A stretch of 64,000 bases of DNA from Propionimicrobium sp. PCR01-08-3 (GCF_030286045.1 NZ_CP127390.1:1753482-1817481), one strand, 5' to 3'; shown: positions 48,810 to 58,939, counted from the stretch's first letter. Program-made: numbers and translations. The notes: generated by a model not told the origin, from the letters alone.

Positions 48810-49991
48810 ATGAGCGAATATGACTACCTGATCATCGGCGGCGGCGAGGCGGCCAACGCGGCTGCCCGCGGAATCCGTGAGCAGGACCAGAACGGATCGA
48901 TAGGAATCATCAGTGCCGACACCGATGGACCCTACGACCGCACGGCGCTGACCAAGGCATTGTGGACCGATCCCGATAGCACCGAGCAGTCCATCCTGGC
49001 CGGCACCGATGCCGACACGGGCGCGACGTTGCTGTTGAACACGACGGTCAAGGTGATTCATCGCGGTTCCCACGAGGTCAGCACATCGGGTGGCGAGACG
49101 ATCGGCTATAAGAAGCTGCTGCTGGCCATGGGTTCTGTTCCCACAGCGATTTCCGGCAGCTCGGACGAACGGATTATCGCGATGCGTTCACTGTCCGACT
49201 ACCGCAAGATCCGCGAACTCATTGCGGACGACAAGACCGCGATCGTGGTCGGCGGCGGTTTCATCGGCACCGAGATCGCGGCAAGTCTCGCGTCCAACGA
49301 TGTCGACGTGACGCTGATCTATCCGGAGCGGGTGCTGGGTGAGCGAAGCTATCCGAAGGTCATCACCGACGAGATTCACCAGGCCTACGTCGATCACGGC
49401 GTCAGGCTGGTCGCCGGTCACCTCGTCGATCACGCAGTCATCGGTTCCGATGGACGCCCCGGCGTCGTCCTGGACGACGGCAGCACGTATTCGGCCGCAG
49501 TGGTGATTGCCGGTATGAGCGCCAAGCCTGCGCTTGGGCTGGCGTCCGAGGCCGGGCTCGATGTCGACAAGGGCGTACTGGTCGACGAACACCTGCGGAC
49601 CTCCGATCCCGACATCTGGGCGGCCGGAGACATCATCGAATATCGCGATGCGATTCTCGGTCGCACCCGCATCGAGCACGTCGACCACGCGCGGCATTCC
49701 GGCGCGACGGCGGGGCATTCGATGGCCGGCAGCGACGAGGTCTACGACTACACGCCGTTCTTCTGGTCTGACATCTTCGACAACGGCTACGAGGCGATCG
49801 GACGTCTGGACGCTACGCTCACCACCGAGGTCGTCGATGTCGACGATGGACATGTCGTCTACTATCTGGACGATCAGTCGCGTCCGGTGGGCGTGCTCGC
49901 CTGGAATGTCTGGGACACGATGGATCGTGCTCGCCAGGTGCTGGCGGACGCCCCGACCGATCGCGAGGCGTTACGCGCACGTATTAGTTAG
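48810..49991 (+). CDS. FAD-dependent pyridine-nucleotide oxidoreductase
   Basis: 393 residues in the two-dinucleotide-fold family of ferredoxin/rubredoxin reductases and apoptosis-inducing-factor-like proteins. The FAD fold is YDYLIIGGGEAANAAARGI, the NAD(P) fold AIVVGGGFIGTEIAASLASN, and the second FAD motif SDPDIWAAGDII. The C-terminal domain is of the reductase_C kind (YTPFFWSDIFDNGYEAIGRL). No redox cysteine pair is present, so it is not a thioredoxin-reductase type. The second ATG (48810) has AGGAGG at 9 nt; the first ATG (48804) is too close. No ferredoxin gene adjoins. Confidence 0.85.
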   Translation: MSEYDYLIIGGGEAANAAARGIREQDQNGSIGIISADTDGPYDRTALTKALWTDPDSTEQSILAGTDADTGATLLLNTTVKVIHRGSHEVSTSGGETIGYKKLLLAMGSVPTAISGSSDERIIAMRSLSDYRKIRELIADDKTAIVVGGGFIGTEIAASLASNDVDVTLIYPERVLGERSYPKVITDEIHQAYVDHGVRLVAGHLVDHAVIGSDGRPGVVLDDGSTYSAAVVIAGMSAKPALGLASEAGLDVDKGVLVDEHLRTSDPDIWAAGDIIEYRDAILGRTRIEHVDHARHSGATAGHSMAGSDEVYDYTPFFWSDIFDNGYEAIGRLDATLTTEVVDVDDGHVVYYLDDQSRPVGVLAWNVWDTMDRARQVLADAPTDREALRARIS

Positions 49992-51061
49992 CGCGGATAG
50001 AGCGCGCCGCGCAGCATCACCACAGCCGGGTGGTGCAGCGTGTCGAGATGAACACGCGGATCTTGACGGTAGATGACGAGATCCGCCGGTGCTCCCGGAG
50101 TCAGGCTCGGGGCTCCCAGCCATTCGCGGGCCCGCCAGGAAATGGCGCCGAGCGCGAATTCGGCTCCCCCGAGTCTGGCCAGCAGTTCGGCCTCTTCGGC
50201 GATACGGCCGTGACGGAGCACGCCGCCGGAATCCGTGCCGGCATACACCGGGACGCCTGCGTCCAATGCATTGCCGAGAACTTCGTAGCGCGAGGCATGC
50301 AGTGCACGCATGTGCGCCGAGTAGGTGGGGAATTTTGCTTCGCCGGCCGCCGCGAAATCGGGGAAGTGCTCCAGGTTGGTCATGGTCGGCACCAAGCTGA
50401 CCCCCCGGTGGGCCATCTGCGCGATGACCTCATCGCTCATGCCGGTGCCATGCTCGATGCAGTCGATCCCCGCCGCCACCAGTTCGCTCACCGATTGTTC
50501 GGCGAAGCAATGGGCGGTGACCTTGGCACCCAATTCATGTGCCCGGCTGATCGCCTGCTCGGCGAGCCCGGCCGGCCACAGTGGTTCCAGATCACCGGCC
50601 TCGCGGTCGATCCAATCCCCCACCAGTTTCACCCAGCCATCACCGGCCCGCGCTTGGCGCTCGACCTCGGCGACCATGGTGGCGGGGTCGATCTCGACGG
50701 CGTAGTTGCGCAGGTACCTCTTCGGACGCGCGATGTGGCGTCCGGCCCGGATGACCCTGGGCAGATCAGCCCGGGCGTCGACCCAGTGGGTGTCGACCGG
50801 GGCTCCGGCGTCCCTGATCAACAGGACGCCGGAGTTGCGATCGGTGATGGCCTGTTGTTCGGCAGTGGCCCGATCGACGGCTCCTCCCGCCCCCAAACCG
50901 ATGTGACAGTGCGCGTCCACCAGGCCGGGCATGATCCAGAGCCCGGATCCCAAAGATTCGGCGCCGGGGATGGGTTCGGCACTGATCACGCCGTCGCGGA
51001 CCCACAGATCGACCCGATCGGTCCCGGGCAGCACGACGCCGTTCAGATGCCAACTCTTCAT
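49988..51061 (-). CDS. metal-dependent amidohydrolase
   Basis: 357-residue TIM-barrel hydrolase of the imidazolonepropionase/dihydroorotase-like superfamily. The metal ligands are in MPGLVDAHCHIGLG (HxH), WVKLVGDW (possible carbamylated lysine), KVTAHCFAEQ, CIEHGTGM and VYAGTDSGG (final Asp). No signal peptide. The 3' end overlaps the convergent oxidoreductase gene by 4 bp. Substrate unknown; the family includes prolidase-like and cyclic-amide hydrolases. Confidence 0.85.
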   Translation of the reverse strand: MKSWHLNGVVLPGTDRVDLWVRDGVISAEPIPGAESLGSGLWIMPGLVDAHCHIGLGAGGAVDRATAEQQAITDRNSGVLLIRDAGAPVDTHWVDARADLPRVIRAGRHIARPKRYLRNYAVEIDPATMVAEVERQARAGDGWVKLVGDWIDREAGDLEPLWPAGLAEQAISRAHELGAKVTAHCFAEQSVSELVAAGIDCIEHGTGMSDEVIAQMAHRGVSLVPTMTNLEHFPDFAAAGEAKFPTYSAHMRALHASRYEVLGNALDAGVPVYAGTDSGGVLRHGRIAEEAELLARLGGAEFALGAISWRAREWLGAPSLTPGAPADLVIYRQDPRVHLDTLHHPAVVMLRGALYPR

Positions 51062-51223
51062 TGAGTCATCTCCCTCATCCACATGTGTTCATATCAGCCC
51101 ACCCCACAGTAAGGTGGCGCCCGGTCGCCGGAAAGCGAGCTTATCTTTTGCGCGAGCGTCGGCGACCGACGCCGCCTGAGCCAAGGGTCGCCACCGAAGC
51201 ACCGGTCGCGACGTGGCCGGAGT

Positions 51224-52789
51224 TTAGCGCGGACCCTTGTTCTGCTGGTTGAGCATCTGCTGCAATTCGGGAGGCAGCGAGAAGTCCTTCATGGCGGCCT
51301 GAGTCTCCTCGGCGCTCATCGGGGCCGCCTGCTCCTGCTGAGCGCGCAACTCGGGGTTGGCCTTGGCCTTCGCCTGGGCGGCGCGCTTGGCCGGGTTGCC
51401 CGAAACCTTCTTGCCGCCCTTGCCCTTCTTCGCCTGCTGCTTGCGCTGCTGCCGGTTTCCGCCACCCATGCCGGGCATTCCCGGCATCATCTGGCTCATC
51501 GACTGCATCATCTTGCGGGCCTCGACGAACCGGTTCACCAGCTCGTTGACGTCGCGCACCTCGACTCCGGAGCCCTTCGCGATGCGCGCCCGGCGTGATC
51601 CGTTGAGAATGCTCACGTCGGCGCGCTCGGCCGGGGTCATCGAACGGATGATCGCCTCGACCCGGTCGACCTCTTTCTCGTCGATCTCCGAGATCGCCTT
51701 CATCTGGGAGGCTCCCGGCAACATGCCGAAGACCTTGCTCAGCGGACCCATTTTGCGGATCTGCTGCATCTGGGCGAGGAAATCGTCCAAGCCGAATTTG
51801 GCGCCGCCGCCCATCAGTTTCTCGGCGGCCTTGGCGGACTCTTCCGCGTCGAACGCCTTCTCGGCCTGCTCGATCAGGGTGAGCATGTCGCCCATGCCCA
51901 GAATCCGGCTGGCCATCCGGTCGGGATGGAAGACGTCGAAGTCCGAGAGTTTCTCGCCATTGGACGCGAACATGATCGGCTTGCCGATCACCCTCGCGAT
52001 CGACAGCGCCGCGCCACCGCGGGCATCGCCGTCGAGTTTGGTGAGCACCACGCCGTCGATGCCGACGCCCTGTTCGAAGGCCAAGGCGGTGTTGACCGCG
52101 TCCTGGCCGATCATGGCGTCGACGACGAACAGGGTCTCGTCGGGTTTGGTGAGCGCCTTGATCATCTCGGCCTGGCGCATCATCTCCTGGTCGACGCCGA
52201 GCCGGCCGGCCGTGTCGATGATGACCATATCGAACAGATGATGTTTAGCGTAGTCAATGGAGTCTTTAGCGACCTGGATGGGATCGCCCACCCCGTTTCC
52301 GGGTTGCGGAGCATAGATGCCCACGGCGGCCCGTTCGGCCATCACCCTCAACTGTTCGACGGCCTGCGGACGCTGCAGGTCGGCCGCCACCAGCAAGGGC
52401 GAGTGGCCCTGTTCTTTCAGCCAGGCGCCCAGCTTGCCGGCCAAGGTCGTCTTGCCGGCGCCCTGCAGACCGGCCAGCATGACGACGGTCGGCGGTTGTT
52501 TGGCATAGCGCAGCAGCCGGGTCTCGCCGCCGAGGATCTCGATGAGTTCCTCGTTGACGATCTTGATGATCTGCTGACTCGGATTGAGGGCCCGCGACAG
52601 CTCCGCGCCCTTCGCCCGCTCCCTGATGCGCGCGACGAAGTCTTTGACCACGGCGAGGTTGACGTCGGCCTCGAGCAGCGCGATACGGATCTCGCGGGCG
52701 GTGGCGTCGATGTCGGCATCGGTGAGCCGGCCCTTGCCACGCAGTGATTTGAAGGTCGCAGCAAGACGATCTTGAAGGGTGTCGAACAC
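51224..52789 (-). CDS. ffh: signal recognition particle protein Ffh
   Basis: GTPase that binds 4.5S RNA and signal sequences. The 521 residues consist of an N domain (about 1-85), a G domain with GLQGAGKTTLAGKLG, DTAGRL and TKLDGDARGG, and an M domain from about 300 rich in methionine (RKMMQSMSQMMPGMPGMGGG). The RNA-binding segment RIAKGSGVEVRDVNELVNRF is intact. A lysine/alanine-rich linker and tail follow. The GTG at 52789 has TGAGGA upstream and gives the family N-terminus VFDTLQDRL. Confidence 0.97.
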   Translation of the reverse strand: MFDTLQDRLAATFKSLRGKGRLTDADIDATAREIRIALLEADVNLAVVKDFVARIRERAKGAELSRALNPSQQIIKIVNEELIEILGGETRLLRYAKQPPTVVMLAGLQGAGKTTLAGKLGAWLKEQGHSPLLVAADLQRPQAVEQLRVMAERAAVGIYAPQPGNGVGDPIQVAKDSIDYAKHHLFDMVIIDTAGRLGVDQEMMRQAEMIKALTKPDETLFVVDAMIGQDAVNTALAFEQGVGIDGVVLTKLDGDARGGAALSIARVIGKPIMFASNGEKLSDFDVFHPDRMASRILGMGDMLTLIEQAEKAFDAEESAKAAEKLMGGGAKFGLDDFLAQMQQIRKMGPLSKVFGMLPGASQMKAISEIDEKEVDRVEAIIRSMTPAERADVSILNGSRRARIAKGSGVEVRDVNELVNRFVEARKMMQSMSQMMPGMPGMGGGNRQQRKQQAKKGKGGKKVSGNPAKRAAQAKAKANPELRAQQEQAAPMSAEETQAAMKDFSLPPELQQMLNQQNKGPR

Positions 52790-52846
52790 GGGTGTCCTCA
52801 CAAACTGGCGGATATCACTGACCAACGATACCGTCTGGCATCCAGG

Positions 52847-54055
52847 TCAGTTGCCCAGCAGGCCGTCCACGAATTGTTCGGCGTCGAAGGGTGCCAGGTC
52901 GTCGGCGCCCTCCCCCAGCCCGATGAACTTCACCGGGACGCCGAGTTCACGTTGCACTTGGACGACGATGCCGCCCTTGGCCGATCCGTCGAGCTTGGTC
53001 AGTACGATGCCGGTGATGTCGACGACCTCGGCGAAGATACGGGCCTGGGTGAGCCCGTTTTGGCCGGTGGTGGCATCCAACACCAGCAGCACCTCGCCCA
53101 CCGGAGCCTTCTTCTCGATGACTCGTTTGACCTTGCCGAGCTCGTCCATCAAACCGACCTTGGTGTGCAGCCGGCCTGCGGTGTCGATCAGCACCGCGTC
53201 CACTTCCTGCTCGATGCCCTCGTCGACGGTGTTGAAGGCCACGGACGCGGGGTCGGCGCCCTCGTCCGAGCGGATCGTCTCGACCCCCACCCGCTCACCC
53301 CAGGTGGTGAGCTGCTCGGCGGCGGCGGCGCGGAAGGTATCTGCCGCGCCGAAGAGCACAGTCTTGTCTTCGGCGATGAGCATGCGTCCCAGTTTGCCGA
53401 CGGTGGTGGTCTTGCCGGTGCCGTTGACACCGACCACCAGCACGACCGCCGGCTGGCCGGCAGGGTGGTCGAGATTCAAGGAGCGATCGAGATCGGGGTT
53501 GACCAGCTTGATCAACTCGCCCCGCAGCAGGTCTTTGGCCTGGGCGGGGTCGGCGATGCCGTCGATGCGCAGCTCTTGACGCAGCGCGGTGACCAGCTCA
53601 CCTGTCGGTCCCACACCGAGGTCAGAGGTGATCAGTGTCGTTTCGAAGTCGTCCCAGGTCTCGTCATCGATCCGGTCGCTGGACAGCAGATCGGCCAGGG
53701 CACGGGCCAATGCGTTGTTGCTGCTCGCCAGTTTGCGGCGGAGCCTGGCCAGCCTGGACGCGGCCTTCTCCGGGGATTCGATCTCGCGCTCGGGGGCCTC
53801 CGGCTCAATCAGAGCGGTCTCTTCGAGCGGCGGCGCAGTCTCGGGCTCGACAATCTCTGCCTCGGCGGCCTCGATGTCGGCGGGCGGCTCGGTTTCGATC
53901 AGCTCGCCGGAGGCGACATCCTCAACCGCGGGAGCTTGTTTCGTCCCAAGCTCACCACGCGCCTGGGCGCGCCTCTTGCTGATGACGATCGACAGGCCCG
54001 CAATGGCTGCCACCACAAGAATGCCGATAATGACTGTCCACGGAATCCATTCCAC
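52847..54055 (-). CDS. ftsY: signal recognition particle receptor FtsY
   Basis: Membrane-associated partner of Ffh, 402 residues. A single N-terminal membrane span (residues 5-26, IPWTVIIGILVVAAIAGLSI) is typical of actinobacteria. An acidic linker (about 45-95) follows, then the NG domain with VGVNGTGKTTTVGKLGRM, DTFRAAAAEQL, DTAGRLHTK and TKLDGSAKGG. It is 57 nt upstream of ffh on the same strand. Confidence 0.97.
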   Translation of the reverse strand: MEWIPWTVIIGILVVAAIAGLSIVISKRRAQARGELGTKQAPAVEDVASGELIETEPPADIEAAEAEIVEPETAPPLEETALIEPEAPEREIESPEKAASRLARLRRKLASSNNALARALADLLSSDRIDDETWDDFETTLITSDLGVGPTGELVTALRQELRIDGIADPAQAKDLLRGELIKLVNPDLDRSLNLDHPAGQPAVVLVVGVNGTGKTTTVGKLGRMLIAEDKTVLFGAADTFRAAAAEQLTTWGERVGVETIRSDEGADPASVAFNTVDEGIEQEVDAVLIDTAGRLHTKVGLMDELGKVKRVIEKKAPVGEVLLVLDATTGQNGLTQARIFAEVVDITGIVLTKLDGSAKGGIVVQVQRELGVPVKFIGLGEGADDLAPFDAEQFVDGLLGN

Positions 54056-54244
54056 GGGCTCAGACTACCGGTTGTGTCTAAACGCGCCTTTGATGACTCA
54101 CGCTTACGACCCGTAGTGCTTCCGGCACAACTGAGCGAACCGTTGACGACGGTGATTCGAAACGGGCCGACCCGGGCCCTCCATCGGTGGGACCCGTGCT
54201 CTGCTCACCGACCACGCGCTGCCCCTGGGCAGTGCCATCGGTGG

Positions 54245-54264
54245 GTGGCCTGTCGGCAGGCCAC
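54245..54264 (-). terminator. hairpin after the small membrane protein gene
   Basis: GTGGCCTG-tcgg-CAGGCCAC, a perfect 8-bp stem with a 4-nt loop, 3 nt beyond the stop codon of the 54268-54687 gene on the minus strand. No T-run follows. Confidence 0.5.
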
Positions 54265-54267
54265 GGC

Positions 54268-54687
54268 TCACGCTGCCAGGTGCTCGCCTTCGTCCGTATC
54301 GGCGACGATCTCGCTCACTCGTGCCCGAGCCGACGATGGCTGCGTGCGATTGACCCTCGAGGCTCCGCGCGACAGGCGCGCGGTCTCGGCGTCCAGAGTC
54401 GAGGGCACCACCGATCGATCGGCCGACGGCTCCTCCATCACGGACGCAGGCAGCTGATCGGCAGTGCGTTGCCCGGCTCCGGCGTCCTCATCGGGTGTGC
54501 GACGCAGCAGAGATTCGATCGCCTGCGGCGGCCGAGCATCACCATTGAGATGACGCATGACCGAGCGGAACCGCGAGAATTGCTGCTGGTCGCTCGCGGC
54601 GCGTCCCGATGCCTCACCGGCGACCAGCACGAGCACCGCAAGCGCGCATACGACCACGAGGAATAACGTGACAAAGAAGATCGCCAT
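54268..54687 (-). CDS. small single-span membrane protein
   Basis: 139 residues, function unknown. It starts with a hydrophobic segment (MAIFFVTLFLVVVCALAVLV, residues 1-24) and continues as a polar, Arg/Ser/Asp-rich tail (QQQFSRFRSVMRHLNGDARP...), so it is probably anchored with the tail outside or inside. No lipobox. Located between ftsY and smc. The start is set by the hydrophobic segment; the longer upstream frame is not convincing. No family recognised. Confidence 0.6.
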   Translation of the reverse strand: MAIFFVTLFLVVVCALAVLVLVAGEASGRAASDQQQFSRFRSVMRHLNGDARPPQAIESLLRRTPDEDAGAGQRTADQLPASVMEEPSADRSVVPSTLDAETARLSRGASRVNRTQPSSARARVSEIVADTDEGEHLAA

Positions 54688-54789
54688 TGCGGGCCTCCGG
54701 TGCAGCTGGGAAGAGAAAGGTGCGTCTCTAGTGTGAGCCAATTCGCGCGCAACGCTGCAACGCCACGCCGCCGAGGCTGAACTACGGTT

Positions 54790-57700
54790 CTAGCGTTCGG
54801 CAAGACGTTGTGAAATCACTGTGGATACCCCGTCACCTCGCATAGTGACGCCGTAGAGCGCGTCGGCGATCTCCATCGTCCGTTTTTGATGGGTGATGAT
54901 CAAAAGCTGCGAGTTCTCCCGCAGTTCTTCATAGATCGACAGCAGCCGGCTGAGGTTGATGTCGTCGAGAGCCGCCTCGACTTCGTCCAAGATGTAGAAC
55001 GGGCTGGGCCGGGCGATGAACAGGCTGATCAAGAATCCAACCGCCACCAGGGAACGTTCGCCGCCGGACAGCAGTGACAGTCTGCGCACCTTCTTGCCGG
55101 CCGGGCGCGCCTCGACCTCGATGCCCGTGGTCAGCATGTCCGCCGGATCGGTCAACACCAATCGTCCCTCACCGCCGGGAAACAGCCTGCCGAACACATC
55201 GGAGAAGGTCGTCGCCACATCTTCGTAGGCGGCAGCGAAGACCTCCTGCACCCGCTTGTCGACCTGATCGATGATGTCGAGGAGGTCTTTGCGGGTCTTC
55301 TTCAGATCTTCCAGCTGCTCCGCGAGGAATTGGTGCCGCTCGTTCATCGCCTCGAACTCCTCGAGCGCGAGAGGATTGATCTTCCCCAGCGCCGCCAGGT
55401 TGCGCTCGGCCGTCCTGAGCCGTGACTCCTGTTCTTTGCGGACGAACGGGTAGGGCTCGGGTACCTCGTCGGTTTCGGGATCGATCGGCGTGCCGTCGGG
55501 GTTGGTGATGACGGGAATGAGCTGATCGGGACCGTATTCATCGACCAGCACGCCCTGCTCCATGCCGAGTTCGGTCATCGTCCGCTCGGCCAATTGCTCG
55601 ACCCGCATGGTCATCTCGATGCGGGCCATTTGATCCTTGTGCTCGCCCTCGACGAGTTCTTCGAGTTGCCGGGCCTTCGTCCGCGCGTCGGCACGTTGCT
55701 GACCCAACTTCGTCTCGGCCATGACGCGGGATTCTTCGGCGGCCTGCCGTTCGGCTTGTGCCGCGGCTTTCGCCTTCTCGACCCGCCCCGACAGCCATTG
55801 GGCAGCAGTGAGGACTGCTCTGGCTGCGGTTGCCTCGCGGCGTAGCTGCTCGGCTCTGGCCTGTGCCTTTTGCCTGGCCAGCCGCTCATTTTGGGCTGCC
55901 CGGCGCAGAGAGTCGGCGCGTCCGGCGAGCGAGCGGGCTCGCTCTTCTGCGGTGCGCAGCGCCAGCCGGGCGTCCATCTCTTTTTCACGGGCCTGGCGGG
56001 ACGCGACGGTGAGCCGGTCACGCTGCGTGGCGTCCGGGGCGGCCAGTTCGTCCTCGCTTTGGGCGGCTTCCAGCCGGGATTCGAGCTCGGCGAGCTTTTC
56101 ACGATTGGACGCCTGATTGTGCCCGGCCTGCTCGATGGCCTGCCGCAGCCGGTCGGCTTCCACCCGGGCGCTCTGGCCCGACTGCCGCCAGGTACTCAAC
56201 TGCTCGGTGAGCGCGGTCAGCTGTGCGTCCGACTCATTCAGTTGTTCGAAGGCGATGGCGGTCGCATTTGTGGCCTGCTGCAGCCGCTGGTTCGCCGCTG
56301 CTATCCGGAAGCGCAACTGCTCTGCGTCGTGTTTCGCAGATTCGAGTTCGGTCCGGGCCTGGTCGATACTGGCTTGCACCTCGATCACCGAGGGCTGCGC
56401 CGCGGAGCCGCCGCTGGCGAACCAGGCCGAGACCAGATCACCATCGGCGGTGACCGCGGTGAGCTCTGGGAAGTCCGCTATCAATGCCTGAGCACCGGCG
56501 AGGTCGTCCACTAGCGCGACCGTGCCGAGTAGCTGCCGGAGCGCCGATGTCAGCCGAGGATCGGCGGTGATGGCGTCCATGGCCCAGCAAGCGGCGCCGG
56601 GCAGCGTCCGGCCCGGTTGGGCATGCGACTGGGTCTGGTCTGCGGGGCCGCTGATCAGCAGCCCCGCACGCCCGAGGTCTTCTGTTTTCAGTCGGTCGAA
56701 GGCCTCGTTGACGGTCGGGAACCCCGTCGCGACGAGTGCTTCGGTTGCGGCGCCGAGAGCGACCGAGACCGCATGCTGCCAGCGCGGATCGACGGTGATC
56801 ATCTCCGGCAGCGAGCCGAGCAGGCCGTCGATCGGTTCGGACGCCAGCAGTGCGCCGGAGGCATCACGGCGTTGCAGACCTACCCGCAACGCATCGATTC
56901 GCGCACCCAGCATCGCCTGCCGCTGCTCAGCTTCCTGTTCTGCGGATTTGAGACCCGAGATCTCCTCTTCGACCTCTTGCTGTTCGGCCAGCGCCTGCTC
57001 ATAGCCCGCGTCGAGATCGAACTCGCCGTCGCTGACTCCCCCGAGCCTGGTCTCCAAGACCTTGTACTGATGCTCGGCTTCGGTCGCACGCTGTTCCGCC
57101 TCGGTCACTCGTGCGCTCAGCCGGGATTCTTCCTCGTCCGACGCCTGGAGCCGCGACTGCAAGGAGTTGACCTGCCCGGTGAGCTTCGCCAGGCCTTCGC
57201 GGCGGTCGGCTATCGCACGAAGCTGCGCCTGATAGCGCCGGGCCTCGTCGGCTTCGGCTTTCTCTGCCGCGCTGCGATCTGCGGAGGCCTGCTCCAGCCG
57301 TTGCCGGGACGTGGTCACCTCGGCTGCAAGTTCTGCTTCTTGTTCGCGGACCTTGGCCTCTTCTTGTTCGAGGGCTTCGGGATCGCGCCCGCTGGGGGTT
57401 GCGGGTTGAGCCTCGCCGTGCCGCATCCGTTCGGCGGCGACCTGACCGGTGCTGGTGACCCGCTCGGCCAAACCGGCGAGCGCATACCAGTTCTCCTGCG
57501 CGCCGGCCAGCCGGGGCTTCAGCTCGTCGAGCTGTCTCTCCAGGGCGGCTTCGGCTTCGCGGGCGGCAGCGAGTTCGTGTTCGGCCGTCTGTTTGCGGGT
57601 CTGCAGCTCGGCTTCGGCGGCACGATCGGAATCGAGTGCGAGCTGGGCCTGGGTGAGATCGTCGGCCAGCAGCCGGGCCTTGGCGTCCCGAAGCTCTGCC

Positions 57701-58356
57701 TGCACGGTGGCGGCCTTGCGGGCGACGGCCGCCTGGCGTCCGAGCGGCTTGAGTTGTCGGCGGATCTCTGCGATCAGGTCGGTGAGCCGGGCCAGGTTCG
57801 CGGCGGTCGATTCGAGTTTGCGGACGGCCTTGTCCTTGCGGCGGCGATGCTTCAGCACTCCTGCCGCCTCTTCGATGAATCCACGCCGGGCTTCGGGAGT
57901 CGCCTGCAGGATTTGGTCGAGTTGGCCCTGGCCGACGATGACATGCATCTCGCGGCCCATGCCTGTGTCGCTCAGCAGCTCCTGAACATCGAGCAGCCGG
58001 ACGCCATGACCGTTGATCGCGTATTCCGACCCGCCGGTGCGAAACAGGGTGCGGCTGATCGTCACTTCTGTGTAGTCAATGGGCAAAACGCCATCGGTGT
58101 TGTCGATGGTCAAGGAGACCTCGGCCCTGCCCAGCGGAGCCCGCCCTGAGGTGCCGGCGAAGATGACATCTTCCATCTTCGCGCCACGCAATGATTTGGC
58201 GCCCTGCTCACCCATCACCCAGGCCAGGGCGTCCACCACATTCGATTTGCCCGAGCCGTTCGGTCCGACGATGGCAGTGATTCCGGGCTCGAAGTTCAGC
58301 GTCGTCGCCGACGCGAACGATTTGAAGCCCTTCAGAGTCAGCTGCTTGAGGTACAC
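54790..58356 (-). CDS. smc: chromosome segregation protein SMC
   Basis: Condensin ATPase, 1188 residues. Walker A lies in AIVGPNGSGKSNVVDALAWV; two long coiled coils flank the hinge (about 500-660, around DGLLGSLPEMITVDPRWQHA); the C-terminal head has the signature LSGGERSLVAVGFLISLF and Walker B YILDEVEAALDD. A proline-containing insert follows the coil (PDGTPIDPETDEVPEPYPFV). It works with ScpA/ScpB, encoded elsewhere. The GTG start is 1 nt after the gtrA-like stop. Confidence 0.97.
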   Translation of the reverse strand: MYLKQLTLKGFKSFASATTLNFEPGITAIVGPNGSGKSNVVDALAWVMGEQGAKSLRGAKMEDVIFAGTSGRAPLGRAEVSLTIDNTDGVLPIDYTEVTISRTLFRTGGSEYAINGHGVRLLDVQELLSDTGMGREMHVIVGQGQLDQILQATPEARRGFIEEAAGVLKHRRRKDKAVRKLESTAANLARLTDLIAEIRRQLKPLGRQAAVARKAATVQAELRDAKARLLADDLTQAQLALDSDRAAEAELQTRKQTAEHELAAAREAEAALERQLDELKPRLAGAQENWYALAGLAERVTSTGQVAAERMRHGEAQPATPSGRDPEALEQEEAKVREQEAELAAEVTTSRQRLEQASADRSAAEKAEADEARRYQAQLRAIADRREGLAKLTGQVNSLQSRLQASDEEESRLSARVTEAEQRATEAEHQYKVLETRLGGVSDGEFDLDAGYEQALAEQQEVEEEISGLKSAEQEAEQRQAMLGARIDALRVGLQRRDASGALLASEPIDGLLGSLPEMITVDPRWQHAVSVALGAATEALVATGFPTVNEAFDRLKTEDLGRAGLLISGPADQTQSHAQPGRTLPGAACWAMDAITADPRLTSALRQLLGTVALVDDLAGAQALIADFPELTAVTADGDLVSAWFASGGSAAQPSVIEVQASIDQARTELESAKHDAEQLRFRIAAANQRLQQATNATAIAFEQLNESDAQLTALTEQLSTWRQSGQSARVEADRLRQAIEQAGHNQASNREKLAELESRLEAAQSEDELAAPDATQRDRLTVASRQAREKEMDARLALRTAEERARSLAGRADSLRRAAQNERLARQKAQARAEQLRREATAARAVLTAAQWLSGRVEKAKAAAQAERQAAEESRVMAETKLGQQRADARTKARQLEELVEGEHKDQMARIEMTMRVEQLAERTMTELGMEQGVLVDEYGPDQLIPVITNPDGTPIDPETDEVPEPYPFVRKEQESRLRTAERNLAALGKINPLALEEFEAMNERHQFLAEQLEDLKKTRKDLLDIIDQVDKRVQEVFAAAYEDVATTFSDVFGRLFPGGEGRLVLTDPADMLTTGIEVEARPAGKKVRRLSLLSGGERSLVAVGFLISLFIARPSPFYILDEVEAALDDINLSRLLSIYEELRENSQLLIITHQKRTMEIADALYGVTMRGDGVSTVISQRLAER

Positions 58357-58357
58357 C

Positions 58358-58939
58358 TCACGCGACCCCGGATATTTCGGCGTGTGGGGTGGGATCGGGG
58401 TCGGCGTCCTTGTTCTTGATGGCCCGGAAGGTCCAGACCTTGTTGACCAGGTAGTTGATGGGCATGGTCAGCACGATAGTGAACAGCTGCGCCCAATAGG
58501 CGCGGGCGCGCAGACCCTGGTGGTCGTTGAACCACGGACTGGGTAGATAGAGCGGTGAGGTGGGGTTGGTCAACAGCACCTTGATGATGGCCCCGGCGGC
58601 CGCGGCGACAGCTCCGACGAGGAAGAATGGCCAGAACTCGGCCCACCAGCCACGCATCCGGTCGCGTTTGAAGGTCCAGCTGCGGTTCAGCTGGAAGTTC
58701 CAGAGGTTCGCGACGAGGAAGGCGACGATCCAGACCAGGATGGTGAAGCGGAAGGCGAAGCGTCCGGGTAGTTGGAAGATGACGTTGTTGTCGTTGCCGA
58801 CACCGCCGTTCAGTTGGGTCATGACGTAGGCGATGATCAGATTCACCACGACACCTGATCCGCCGACGATGCCGAATTTGATGAACTGAATCAGCGTCGC
58901 CCAGAAACGTCCCCGCCGGGGTTGGGGTTCTCCACTCAT
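58358..58939 (-). CDS. GtrA-family membrane protein
   Basis: 193 residues with four hydrophobic spans (about 17-40, 70-88, 105-128, 150-170) and the family features FIKFGIVGGSGVVVNLIIAY, LVANLWNFQLNRSWTFKRD and NYLVNKVWTFR. GtrA proteins are thought to move polyprenyl-phosphate-linked sugars across the membrane. No glycosyltransferase neighbours it. It sits between mutM and smc, which are usually closer. Confidence 0.88.
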   Translation of the reverse strand: MSGEPQPRRGRFWATLIQFIKFGIVGGSGVVVNLIIAYVMTQLNGGVGNDNNVIFQLPGRFAFRFTILVWIVAFLVANLWNFQLNRSWTFKRDRMRGWWAEFWPFFLVGAVAAAAGAIIKVLLTNPTSPLYLPSPWFNDHQGLRARAYWAQLFTIVLTMPINYLVNKVWTFRAIKNKDADPDPTPHAEISGVA

